Shown here in pieces: positions 20,035-28,726 of a DNA stretch of 64,000 nucleotides (its first letter is position 1; every line of letters starts with the position of its first letter). A program made the translations under genes and the position numbers. The DNA is from Acidimicrobiaceae bacterium (lineage in GTDB: Bacteria > Actinomycetota > Acidimicrobiia > Acidimicrobiales > UBA8190), in contig PLZB01000085.1 in the NCBI GenBank assembly GCA_003151955.1, positions 1 through 64,000 of the forward strand, read 5' to 3'. A model generated the notes under the pieces. The model was given only the letters and a program-made list of their open reading frames with translations, was not told the DNA's origin and did not search any database.

Positions 20035-22736
20035 TTCTCATCCTCGTCCGGAGGGCGCACGGTGCAGACGGAGTCTAACCGGCTCAGATTGGGGTTGAGG
20101 AAGGGGTCACCCCGGCGGAGGCGGTCGGTCCAGCGGTCCATGAAGAGGGTGTAGTCCTGGTAGAAGCCGGTGATGCCCCGGGTATAGGACTCGTGGTGGA
20201 CCAGCTCGGCCAGCGGGGTGTAGACGATCCGGTAGCCGGCGTCGACGACCCGGAGGCAGAAGTCGACGTCGTTGAAGGCCACGGCCAGGGACTCGTCGAA
20301 CCGGCCCACCTCCTCGAAGACCTCCCTCCGGGTCATGAGGCAGGCCGCCGTGACGGCCTCGTAGTTCCGGGTCAGCCGGGCGTAGCCGAGGTAGCCGGGG
20401 GCCTCGGCGGGGAGGCCCACCATGATGTGGCCGGCGAGACCCCCGAGGCCGATCTCCACCCCGACGTGCTGGACGAGGCCGTTGGGGTAGAGGAGACGGG
20501 AGCCGACCACCCCGATCTCGGGGCGCTGGGCGTGCTCGACCAGGGCCCGCATCCAGCCAGGCCGGCGGGCCTCGATGTCGTTGTTCATGAACAGGAGGAG
20601 CTCGCCCGCCGCCGCCTCGACGGCGGTGTTGTTGATGACGGACCAGTTGAAGGCCCCGGGGGAGGAGATGATGCGGTGATGGGGGCGCTCGGCCAGCCGT
20701 TCGAGCAGGGCCAGGGTCTCGGGGTCGCTCGAGTCGTTGTCGACGAGGAGGAACTCGTAGCGGTCGTAGCCCGGGTCCCGGGCCAGGGTGTCGACGCAGG
20801 TGCGGAGGAGGGCGGGCTGGTCCCGGAACGGGATGACGATGCTGACGAGCGGTTCCCCGGCGACGGCCCGACGGACGGAGTAGGTGCTCTCGTAGGGTCC
20901 GTCCTCGACCCAGCCGTCGGTCCCGCGCCGGGCCAGGGAGGCCCGCAGGGCCCGGGCCCCGGCCTCTTGGGCTTGTGTGGCCGGTGCCGGCCCGGCGCCA
21001 TCGGTTCCGCCGCGCTCCCAGGGCCCGACGGCCGGGTCGCCCCGGCGGTGGTAGAGGACCTGGGGGAGATGGAGGACCTCCCGGGCCCGTTCGGTGGCCC
21101 GAAGCATGAGGTCGTAGTCCTCGGCCCCGGCCACGTTCTCGGTGGTGGGCCCCAGGTCCCGGAGGAGGTCGGCCCGGATCAGGAGGAGGCGCCCGAGATA
21201 GGGGGTGGCGTCGAGGAGGTCGGGGGACCAGTCCGGCTTGAAGGAGGGCAGCGACCGCCGTCCACCGCCGTCGATCCGGTCCTCGTCGCTGTAGAGAACG
21301 TCGGCCTCCGGGGCATTCACCACAGCCGCGGCCACCTCGGCCACGGCGTGGAGGGCCAGGACGTCGCCGGGGTCGAGCTGCGCCAGCCAGGTACCCGCGG
21401 CCTCGGCCGGGACGGCGCCAGTCGGGGTGGGGCACTGGAGGATCCGGCCGTCGGTGGCGGCGCTCTCGGCGGCGATGGACGCCGACATGGTGTCGGCAGG
21501 GGCGCCGCAGAGGAGGAGCTGCCAGCCCGGGGCGGTCTGGGCCCGGACCGAGACCAGGGCCCGCCGGAGCAACGGGGGGGCTTCGGAGCCGTCGAGGAAC
21601 ACGACGAAGGTGACGAGCGGCGGGCCGGCACCGGGGTCGACGGCGGCGGGGTGGGCGCCCTCGGGGACGACCGGGGGCTCGAGACCGAGGGCGGCCCGCT
21701 CAGCCAGCCACCACCGGTAGGTGTTGGTGTCCTGGTGGGCATCGAGGGGATAGGGATTCCCGGCCGCCTCGTCGGCGTCGGCCCGGACCGCCTCGGCGTT
21801 GTCCATGGCCAGTTGGACGGTGTCGAGGGCCCGCCAGAGCGAGTCGAAGGTCCGTTCCACCTGGGCCCGGGCCAGGGCGGCCTCGGCGTTGGCCCGACCG
21901 GCCAGACGGTGGGCGTCGAGGACGGCGGTCGACCAGGGGGCCGGAATCGCTTGGGCACCGTCCCACGCCGGGTGGAAGCCCGCCCGTTCGCGGAGGAGGT
22001 CGGCGAGGCGGCGATGCTCGGGAAGGACCAGCGCGGCGTGGAGTCCGGGAGGCGGCTCGATGTCCTCCACGGCGGGTCCGCCCGGGGTGGTCTCACCGAT
22101 GTTCCGTGAGGGCTGGCCCAGGTGGTCGAGGAGGAGTTGGAGCGATCCGGTCAGCTCGCGGTCGGGTCGGGGCTCGGTTCCCCCGGGCACCCGTACCACG
22201 GCGACCGGGAGTCCAGCGAGGCCTTCGGAGGCCAGCCCGGTGCTCTCCTGCCACAACGCCAGGGCCACGGCCGGATCCGGGGTGTGGGCCGGGGGCGGAC
22301 CCGTGCGGGTCTGTCCCGGGTCCTGCCACGCCAGAACCGCTCCCAGCGGACGGTCGAGGATGCCGCGCCAGAAGGGGAGTTGACGACCGAGCCGGGTGTC
22401 GGCCCAGAACGCCGGCCCGACGGGGAGAGCGAGCTCGAGGGCGGCTCCGGCCTCAGGGACGAGGTCGGCCAGGTGGCTGGCCCGGTCCCCGGAGTCGAGT
22501 CCGGTGAGCACGGCGGCCACGGCGCTTCCGAGTGGGCCGCCGGAGGTTCCACCCGGTCCCGGGGGCGGACCCTCGAGCCCGACGCCCGCCAGCAGCTCGA
22601 GGACCGGTCCGATTGCCCCCGGAGATCCGACCACGAGGACGAGAGCTGCTCGGCCGCGGTGCGGGGACGGTCCGGGCCCGGCAGCAGGGTCGTTGCCGAG
22701 GTTCCTCGACTCGTGGGATCCGTTGGTCGACGTCAC
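19989..22736 (-). CDS. Large multidomain glycosyltransferase (two GT2 domains)
   Basis: A 915-aa protein. Residues ~30-370 begin with a Rossmann-like strand (ALVLVVGSPGAIGPVLELL) reminiscent of sulfotransferase-like P-loop regions but without a clear GxxxSGKT/S loop. A first GT-A domain spans ~370-625 (VTFVVFLDGSEAPPLLRRAL, VLYSDEDRID) and a second ~625-915 (VSIVIPFRDQPALLRTCV, LLLFMNNDIEARRPGWM, VAFNDVDFCLRVVDAGYRIV). The second GT-A domain resembles rhamnosyl/galactofuranosyl-type GT2 enzymes; both have Asp-containing metal motifs. GTG 22736 is preferred because further upstream sequence overlaps the divergent gene's promoter. First gene of the minus-strand operon. Confidence 0.8.
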   Translation of the reverse strand: MTSTNGSHESRNLGNDPAAGPGPSPHRGRAALVLVVGSPGAIGPVLELLAGVGLEGPPPGPGGTSGGPLGSAVAAVLTGLDSGDRASHLADLVPEAGAALELALPVGPAFWADTRLGRQLPFWRGILDRPLGAVLAWQDPGQTRTGPPPAHTPDPAVALALWQESTGLASEGLAGLPVAVVRVPGGTEPRPDRELTGSLQLLLDHLGQPSRNIGETTPGGPAVEDIEPPPGLHAALVLPEHRRLADLLRERAGFHPAWDGAQAIPAPWSTAVLDAHRLAGRANAEAALARAQVERTFDSLWRALDTVQLAMDNAEAVRADADEAAGNPYPLDAHQDTNTYRWWLAERAALGLEPPVVPEGAHPAAVDPGAGPPLVTFVVFLDGSEAPPLLRRALVSVRAQTAPGWQLLLCGAPADTMSASIAAESAATDGRILQCPTPTGAVPAEAAGTWLAQLDPGDVLALHAVAEVAAAVVNAPEADVLYSDEDRIDGGGRRSLPSFKPDWSPDLLDATPYLGRLLLIRADLLRDLGPTTENVAGAEDYDLMLRATERAREVLHLPQVLYHRRGDPAVGPWERGGTDGAGPAPATQAQEAGARALRASLARRGTDGWVEDGPYESTYSVRRAVAGEPLVSIVIPFRDQPALLRTCVDTLARDPGYDRYEFLLVDNDSSDPETLALLERLAERPHHRIISSPGAFNWSVINNTAVEAAAGELLLFMNNDIEARRPGWMRALVEHAQRPEIGVVGSRLLYPNGLVQHVGVEIGLGGLAGHIMVGLPAEAPGYLGYARLTRNYEAVTAACLMTRREVFEEVGRFDESLAVAFNDVDFCLRVVDAGYRIVYTPLAELVHHESYTRGITGFYQDYTLFMDRWTDRLRRGDPFLNPNLSRLDSVCTVRPPDEDEKWDAILSRLTSSSNS

Positions 22737-22825
22737 AGGCCTGTCCCCGGGGCGTGGGACCAGGGGCAGGTCCGGTCGGTCCCGAGGAATTCGGACGATA
22801 GCACGGGGGTCCCGGAGTCCCCGGC

Positions 22826-22831
22826 TACTCT
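22826..22831 (+). promoter_or_regulatory. Leaderless -10 element of the YfhO-like gene
   Basis: TACTCT six bases before GTG 22838, in the 101-bp divergent region between the two glycan operons. Confidence 0.5.
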
Positions 22832-22837
22832 GCCCTC

Positions 22838-25192
22838 GTGCCCGAGGCCGCCACCGAGACGGGAACGGCTCCTGGGCCGGCCGACGTCGAGGACCTCGAC
22901 GTCGAGCCCGGCGGCAGCCGCCGCCCACTGATCGCCCTCGGGACCGTGGCTGCTCTGGTGGTCGTGGCTCACGCGCCCTACCTGATCGGGCTTCTCGACC
23001 CGAATCCGCTGTTGACCTTCAGCTCCCTGGAGGTTGCCCTCCGGAACGGTCCGCTGGCCGGGCGGGACACGATCGACCCGAACGCCGGGTACACCGCCCA
23101 GGCCCTCGGGCACCGGGTGGCCCTCGAGTGGCTGCACGGCCATGTGCCCTGGTGGAACCCCTACGAAGGGGCGGGCGGCCCGATGGCGGCGGAAATGAAC
23201 TCGGCGGCATTCCTGCCGCTCAGCCTGCTCCTCGTCTTCGCCGGGGGCCAGGTCTGGTTCTACCTGGTCCTCGACCTCATCTCGGCCTTCGCGTCGTTCG
23301 CCCTCCTCAGACGACTGCGGGTCAACCGCTGGGTGGCGGTGGCGTGCGGCGTCGCCTTCGGGCTGAACGGCTCGGTGGCCTGGTTCCGCTATTCGGCTGC
23401 CAACCCGGTGGCATTCCTGCCCCTGCTCCTCCTCGGGGTGGAACAGGCCCGGGCGGCGACGGAGGGCCGGCGCCGAGGCGGCTGGCTCCTCGTGGCCGTG
23501 GCCCTCACCCTCTCGTTGTACGCGGGATTCCCGGAGACCGCCTATCTGGACGGCTTGCTGGTGGTGGTGTGGGTCGTCGGTCGGCTGGGTGGCCTGGGCC
23601 GCGACGCCGTGCGGCGATTCCTGGGGAAGCTGGCGTCCGGGGTCGCCGCCGGGGTCCTCGTGGCGGCTCCGATCCTGGTGGCCTTCGTCGGCTATCTCCC
23701 CCAGGCGTATGTCGGCGCCCATTCGGGGGCCCTGGCCCGCGCTGCCCTGCCCAGGTCATCGCTCGGGCCGTTGGTCTTCCCCTACCTCTTCGGGCCCATC
23801 TTCGGGTTCATCGGCCTTCCTCAGGCCGGCGGCGAGTACCTGGACTTCTGGGGCCAGGTGGGCGGGTACCTCACTGCGTCCCTGGTCGTCCTGGCCCTGG
23901 TCGGAATCACGGGTGTCAGGGGTCGTCCTCTGGCCGCCCTGCGCGGCGTCCTGAGTCTCTGGGTGGTCCTGGTCCTTCTCCGGATCTACGGCGTCGGTGT
24001 GGTCATCGACCTGGTCAACTTGGTCCCCGGCCTGAAGTCGGTGGCGTTCATGCGGTACTCCTGGCCCTCACTCGAGATGGCGGTGGTGGTGCTGGCCGCA
24101 CTGGGGGCCGACGACCTGGTCCGGCGCCGACTGCCCCGGCTCCAGGCGGCGGTTGTGGTGGCGGCGGCCGCGGCGCTCATGGCGCTGGCTGCGGCCCAGG
24201 GTCTCGGTGTGGTCCGGTCCCTGGCCGGGGCCCCGCACCGTCTGGCCTGGGCGGACGCCTCGCTGCTGTGGGGGGCGGCGATGCTCGTCGCTGTCGGTGG
24301 CGTCGTGCTCCTCGACCGGCGCCGCCTCACAGTGGCGCTCCTGGCCACGGTGGTCACGGTTGATGCGGTGGCGATGTTCATGGTGCCCGAATTCAGCTCC
24401 CCCCGCGGCGCCAACCTGGATATGCCCGTCGTGTCCTTCCTCCAGAGCCATCTCGGGACGTACCGCTTCTACACGCTCGGTCCCCTCCAGCCCGACTACG
24501 GCGCCTACTTCGGGATCGCCTCTCTCAATGCCAACGACCTCCCGGTTCCGAAGGGCTTCGACCGCCTGGTCCAGACCCGACTCGACAGCAACGCCACCGG
24601 GGGCCTGTTCACCGGGGCCAATCCGGCCCGCCCCGGCCCGCCGAGCCCGGCCGAGGCGTTCGCGGCCGATGTGGGCGACTACGAATCCCTCGGGGTCCGG
24701 TATCTCGTCATGTCGACTCCCGTCCCGGATCCCGTTCCCGCCGACGGGAGCGTGCTGAGGTCGGTGTACCGGGACCCCTGGGTGAAGATCCTGGAGCTGC
24801 CTGATCCCCGGCCCTTCTTCTCCTCGACCGGAGCGGGTTGCCGGGTCTCCTTCACCACCAGGGACCGGGCCGAGGTGGACTGTCCCGAGCCGGCCCTCCT
24901 GCGCCGCAACGAGTTGGTCCTGCGAGGCTGGAACGCCACGGTCAACGGGTCGACGGAGACGGTGGGAGCAGATGGGCTCGGACTCCAGACCGTGGCCGTG
25001 CCGGCCGGACGCTCCACCGTGCGGTTCTCCTACCTGCCGCCCCACATGGCGGCTGCCGTTCTGGCGCTCGTCGTCGGGCTGATCCTCGGGCTCTGGCCGT
25101 ACCGTCCGGCCTCGATGGGACGTCGCCTACCTGCCCACGGCCGAGGGAGCGGCCGGAGAGGACGAGTAGCATCGGGCGGCGATGTCGTCTGA
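22838..25192 (+). CDS. YfhO-like multi-pass membrane protein (GT-C type)
   Basis: A 784-aa integral membrane protein with roughly a dozen hydrophobic helices and large extracytoplasmic segments. The segment GHVPWWNPYEGAGGPMAAEM early after the first helix, and the C-terminal soluble domain (residues ~560-740) ahead of one last helix, match the YfhO family, whose members glycosylate lipoteichoic acid or other surface polymers using polyprenyl-phosphate sugars. The polyprenyl-phosphate glycosyltransferase two genes downstream would supply such a donor. Codon use is less extreme in GC3 than the housekeeping genes. Confidence 0.75.
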   Translation: MPEAATETGTAPGPADVEDLDVEPGGSRRPLIALGTVAALVVVAHAPYLIGLLDPNPLLTFSSLEVALRNGPLAGRDTIDPNAGYTAQALGHRVALEWLHGHVPWWNPYEGAGGPMAAEMNSAAFLPLSLLLVFAGGQVWFYLVLDLISAFASFALLRRLRVNRWVAVACGVAFGLNGSVAWFRYSAANPVAFLPLLLLGVEQARAATEGRRRGGWLLVAVALTLSLYAGFPETAYLDGLLVVVWVVGRLGGLGRDAVRRFLGKLASGVAAGVLVAAPILVAFVGYLPQAYVGAHSGALARAALPRSSLGPLVFPYLFGPIFGFIGLPQAGGEYLDFWGQVGGYLTASLVVLALVGITGVRGRPLAALRGVLSLWVVLVLLRIYGVGVVIDLVNLVPGLKSVAFMRYSWPSLEMAVVVLAALGADDLVRRRLPRLQAAVVVAAAAALMALAAAQGLGVVRSLAGAPHRLAWADASLLWGAAMLVAVGGVVLLDRRRLTVALLATVVTVDAVAMFMVPEFSSPRGANLDMPVVSFLQSHLGTYRFYTLGPLQPDYGAYFGIASLNANDLPVPKGFDRLVQTRLDSNATGGLFTGANPARPGPPSPAEAFAADVGDYESLGVRYLVMSTPVPDPVPADGSVLRSVYRDPWVKILELPDPRPFFSSTGAGCRVSFTTRDRAEVDCPEPALLRRNELVLRGWNATVNGSTETVGADGLGLQTVAVPAGRSTVRFSYLPPHMAAAVLALVVGLILGLWPYRPASMGRRLPAHGRGSGRRGRVASGGDVV

Positions 25193-25907
25193 CGAGCGGA
25201 TCCCGGCCGGTACCTCCGAGGAGGCCTACTCCGGGGTCGACAATCTCGACGCCATGGAGCAGGCCGTCAACTACCGGCGGTTCCTCGTCGGGTTGATCGA
25301 GTCGGCCGGCACCGCCGCCGTCGGTCGCCGGGTGCTCGACTTCGGCTCGGGTACCGGTACCTACGCCTCGGATGCGAGGGGACGTGGTTTCGACGTGACC
25401 TGCGTCGAGCTCGACCCGGGTCTGCAGGCCCGACTCCGGGCCCAGGGATTCAGCACGCTGTCGAGCCCCGGTGACGTGGAGGGGTCGTTCGGCCTCGTCT
25501 ACAGCTTCAACGTGCTGGAGCACATCGACGACGACGTCGGGGCGCTTGCCAGCCTGCTCGAGGCCACCGCAGTGGGAGGCACGCTGCTGCTCTATGTGCC
25601 GGCCTTTCCCGTCCTGTACAGCTCGATGGACCGCAAGGTGGGCCACCTGCGGCGATATCGAAGGCGGGACTTGGTGGACAAGACCACCCGGGCCGGCTTC
25701 GTGGTCGACTCCTGTCGTTATGCGGACAGCCTGGGCTTCCCGGCTTCCCTGGCCTACCGGTTCCTCGGGGACCGGTCCGGGGGCATCGGTGGGATCACGC
25801 TCTACGACCGGTACCTCTTCCCCGTCAGCCGGCTGCTCGACCGCCTGGTCGGCCGGTTCTTCGGAAAGAACCTCGTGCTCCGCGCCCACCGGCCGCTCTC
25901 GACGTGA
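25182..25907 (+). CDS. Class I SAM-dependent methyltransferase
   Basis: A 241-aa methyltransferase with motif I VLDFGSGTGTYA (residues ~48-59), acidic motif II (CVELDPG) and a motif IV-like YSFNVLEHIDDD, as in Methyltransf_11/23 enzymes. The C-terminal half (MDRKVGHLRRYRRRDL) is typical of methyltransferases found in cell-surface glycan clusters. It overlaps the YfhO-like gene by 11 bp and the next gene by a GTGA junction, so the three genes form one operon. Confidence 0.85.
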   Translation: MSSDERIPAGTSEEAYSGVDNLDAMEQAVNYRRFLVGLIESAGTAAVGRRVLDFGSGTGTYASDARGRGFDVTCVELDPGLQARLRAQGFSTLSSPGDVEGSFGLVYSFNVLEHIDDDVGALASLLEATAVGGTLLLYVPAFPVLYSSMDRKVGHLRRYRRRDLVDKTTRAGFVVDSCRYADSLGFPASLAYRFLGDRSGGIGGITLYDRYLFPVSRLLDRLVGRFFGKNLVLRAHRPLST

Positions 25908-26929
25908 AGGCGGTGGTGGCGTCAGAACCGGCCCCGGGCACCGCTGAGGGCGCGGCCGTGTCCGGCTCCGGGTCGGCCCCATCCCGGGTCGCCGTCCTCG
26001 TGCCCTGTTTCAACGAGGCGACCACGATCGGACAGGTGGTCGAGGGGTTCCGTTCCAGTCTTCCGGCCGCCACGATCTACGTCTACGACAACAATTCCGA
26101 GGACGGGACCGGGGCGGTGGCCGTCGCGGCGGGGGCCACGGTCCGCTCGGTTCCCCTCCAGGGCAAGGGCCACGTCGTGCGGCGGATGTTCTGCGACGTC
26201 GAGGCCGACGTCTACGTGCTGGTCGACGGCGACGCCACCTACGACGCCTCGGCGGCGGGGAGGTTGGTGGGGATCCTGCTCGAGGGGGGCTACGACCTGG
26301 TCAACGGGGCCAGGGTCGAGGACGACGCGTCGGCCTTCCGGGCCGGGCACACGCTTGGGAACCAGATCCTGGCCGGTCTCGTCCGCTGGATCTTTCGGCG
26401 GCCCAGCGGGGACATGCTCTCGGGCTACAAGGTCTTCTCCCGCCGGTTCGTCAAGTCCTTCCCCAGCCTGGCCCGTGGGTTCGAGATCGAGACCGAGCTG
26501 ACGATCCACGCCTTGGACCTCGACATGCCCATGACCGAGGTCGCCCTTCCCTACGGGACCCGACCCGAGGGCTCGGCCAGCAAGCTCCGCACCTACAGCG
26601 ACGGGGTCCGGGTCCTGCGGACCATCGCCAACCTGGTCCGCTCCGAACGGCCGCTGGCCTTCTTCGCCGCGGTCGCCTCCCTCTTCACCCTGGTCTCGGT
26701 CGTCCTGTCGGTCCCATTGATCAGCACCTTCCTCCGGACCCACACCGTTCCCCGCTTCCCCACCGCCATCCTGGTCACCGGTCTGATGGTCCTCGCCTTC
26801 CTGTGCGTCACCTCGGGTCTGATCCTCGACACCGTCACCCGGGGACGTCGGGAGGCCAAGCTGCTCCGGTACCTGGCCGTGCCCGGGCCGCTCTCGATCG
26901 ACGAACCGCGACCGACCGGGACCGACTGA
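25904..26929 (+). CDS. Polyprenyl-phosphate glycosyltransferase (GT2, DPM1/GtrB-like)
   Basis: A 341-aa GT2 enzyme that probably moves a sugar from a nucleotide donor onto undecaprenyl phosphate at the cytoplasmic face. Motifs: VAVLVPCFNEATTIGQVV, YVYDNNSEDGT, VLVDGDATYDA (DxD-type metal site), and MLSGYKVFSRRF. Two C-terminal transmembrane helices (residues ~245-310) anchor it, as in GtrB/dolichol-phosphate mannosyltransferase-like proteins. It begins in a GTGA overlap with the methyltransferase and likely feeds the YfhO-like protein. Confidence 0.85.
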   Translation: MKAVVASEPAPGTAEGAAVSGSGSAPSRVAVLVPCFNEATTIGQVVEGFRSSLPAATIYVYDNNSEDGTGAVAVAAGATVRSVPLQGKGHVVRRMFCDVEADVYVLVDGDATYDASAAGRLVGILLEGGYDLVNGARVEDDASAFRAGHTLGNQILAGLVRWIFRRPSGDMLSGYKVFSRRFVKSFPSLARGFEIETELTIHALDLDMPMTEVALPYGTRPEGSASKLRTYSDGVRVLRTIANLVRSERPLAFFAAVASLFTLVSVVLSVPLISTFLRTHTVPRFPTAILVTGLMVLAFLCVTSGLILDTVTRGRREAKLLRYLAVPGPLSIDEPRPTGTD

Positions 26930-27003
26930 AGAAGGCCGGAAGGTCGTCAGCCCTCCTTGGCGTCGGTCCGCCCCGGTTTGGCGGCTGGGGCAGGGTTCAT
27001 GCC

Positions 27004-27009
27004 TACCAT
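27004..27009 (+). promoter_or_regulatory. Leaderless -10 element of the class V aminotransferase
   Basis: TACCAT six bases before GTG 27016. Confidence 0.5.
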
Positions 27010-27015
27010 CGGGTC

Positions 27016-28098
27016 GTGCCGCTCTCCGACCGTGTGCTCATGGGACCCGGGCCCTCGAACCTCTACCCCGAGGTTGTCGCTGCCCTCACCCATCCGATGC
27101 TCGGTCACCTCGACCCCGACTTCCTCTCCGTCCTCGACGAGACCTGCGTCCGGCTCCGGACCGCCTTCGCCACCACCAACGCCCTGACCCTGCCCCTGAG
27201 CGGGACGGGGTCGGCCGGGATGGAGGCCGCCTTCGTCAACTTCGTCAGGCCCGGTGACGCGGTCGTGGTCGGGGTCAACGGGGTCTTCGGGGAGCGGATG
27301 GTGGAGGTGGCCGGCCGCCACGGTGCCGACGTGGTGCGTGTGGATGCCCCTTGGGGGAGCCCGCTCGATCCCGCCGCCGTCCTAGCCGCCCACCCGGCGC
27401 CGGCCCTGATCGCCCTGGTCCACGCCGAGACCTCCACCGGGGTCCGCAACGACATCGAGCCCGTCGGGGCCGGCAAGGGGGATGCCCTGCTGGTGGTCGA
27501 CACCGTCACCTCGCTGGGGGGGATCCCGGTCGAGGTCGACGGCTGGGGGGTCGACGTCGCCTACAGCGGGACGCAGAAGTGCCTGGGGGTTCCGCCGGGG
27601 CTCGCTCCCCTGACGGTGTCGGACCGGGCCCGGGAGCGCCTGGTCGAGCGGCCCAGCTCCTGGTATCTCGATCTCAACCTGATCGCCGGCTACGTCGCCT
27701 CGGGGACCGGCCGGACCTACCACCACACCGCCCCCGTCTCGATGGTGACCGCCCTCCACGCCGGCCTGGGGGTCCTCCTGGAGGAGGGCCTGGTTGCGTC
27801 CTGGGAGCGCCACCGGGCCTGCGGGACCCTCCTCCAGGACGGCCTGGAGAGGCTGGGCCTGGAACTGGTGGCGCCGGTGTCGCACCGGCTGCCCCAGCTC
27901 ACCACGGTCCGGGTCCCCGACGGGGTCGACGAGGCGGCGGTACGCTCCCGGCTCCGGGAGGGTTTCGGGATCGAGATCGGGGCCGGGGCGGGCCAGTTGG
28001 CCGGAAAGGTCTGGCGGATCGGCTGCATGGGTCATACGGCCCGGCCCCGGAACGTGGCGCTGGTCCTGGCTGCGTTGGGGGAGGTGCTGGGGCGGTGA
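27016..28098 (+). CDS. Class V aminotransferase (alanine-glyoxylate / serine-glyoxylate type)
   Basis: PLP enzyme that transfers an amino group from alanine or serine to glyoxylate or a similar oxo acid. The 360-aa protein has the family start MGPGPSNLYPEV, the LPLSGTGSAGMEAAFVN cofactor segment, VVDTVTSLGGIPVEVD, and the PLP-binding lysine in YSGTQKCLGVPPG. GTG 27016 is supported by the -10 hexamer. The next gene begins in its stop codon (GTGA). Confidence 0.88.
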   Translation: MPLSDRVLMGPGPSNLYPEVVAALTHPMLGHLDPDFLSVLDETCVRLRTAFATTNALTLPLSGTGSAGMEAAFVNFVRPGDAVVVGVNGVFGERMVEVAGRHGADVVRVDAPWGSPLDPAAVLAAHPAPALIALVHAETSTGVRNDIEPVGAGKGDALLVVDTVTSLGGIPVEVDGWGVDVAYSGTQKCLGVPPGLAPLTVSDRARERLVERPSSWYLDLNLIAGYVASGTGRTYHHTAPVSMVTALHAGLGVLLEEGLVASWERHRACGTLLQDGLERLGLELVAPVSHRLPQLTTVRVPDGVDEAAVRSRLREGFGIEIGAGAGQLAGKVWRIGCMGHTARPRNVALVLAALGEVLGR

Positions 28099-28715
28099 TC
28101 GGGCGGGTGGCGCGGGTGGTCCCGCTGGAGCTGAACGGTTGGAGGATCAGGCTCCGGACGCTGACCGAGGAGGACTACGAGGCGTGGTACGCCGTCCGGC
28201 AGCGCTGCCGGGACTGGCTCGTCCCCTGGGAGCCCCGCCCGTCGGGCGCGCCGGCCACCCCCGAGGACCGGTTGAGCTTCGCGGCCCGGTGTGGGGCCCG
28301 GGAGCGGGAACGGCAGCTGGGCGGGGGGTTCGGCTTCGGGTTGTTCATGGAGGGGGAGCTCGTCGGCGAGATCACCCTGTCCTCCATCCAGCGGGGCCCG
28401 TTCCAGAACGGCTTCATCGGCTACTGGGTCGACCGGGCCCAGGCCGGGATGGGGCTGGCCCCGGAGGCGGTGGTGGTGGTCCTCCGGTTCGCCTTCGAGG
28501 AGCTCCGGCTCCACCGGGTCGAGATCGCCATCGTGCCCCGCAACAGCCCGAGTCGGCGGGTGGTGGAGAAGCTGGACCTCCGGGAGGAGGGGGTGGCCCA
28601 GCGGTTCCTCGAGATCGACGGCCGCTGGGAGGACCATGTCCGCTACGCCATCACCGCCGAGGAGTGGGCCGAGCGGCGTCAGGAGATCCTCCGGGTCTGG
28701 CTCCGGAAGTCCTGA
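28095..28715 (+). CDS. GNAT acetyltransferase, RimJ/RimL type
   Basis: A 206-aa N-acetyltransferase. The family landmarks are the N-terminal IRLRTLTEEDYEAWYAVR, the core strand and acetyl-CoA loop around YWVDRAQAGMGLAPEAV, and ELRLHRVEIAIVPRNSPSRR near the C-terminus. RimJ/RimL-like enzymes acetylate ribosomal or other protein N-termini; the substrate here is unknown. GTG 28095 overlaps the aminotransferase stop. Confidence 0.85.
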   Translation: MIGRVARVVPLELNGWRIRLRTLTEEDYEAWYAVRQRCRDWLVPWEPRPSGAPATPEDRLSFAARCGARERERQLGGGFGFGLFMEGELVGEITLSSIQRGPFQNGFIGYWVDRAQAGMGLAPEAVVVVLRFAFEELRLHRVEIAIVPRNSPSRRVVEKLDLREEGVAQRFLEIDGRWEDHVRYAITAEEWAERRQEILRVWLRKS

Positions 28716-28726
28716 CGGCGGGTCCC

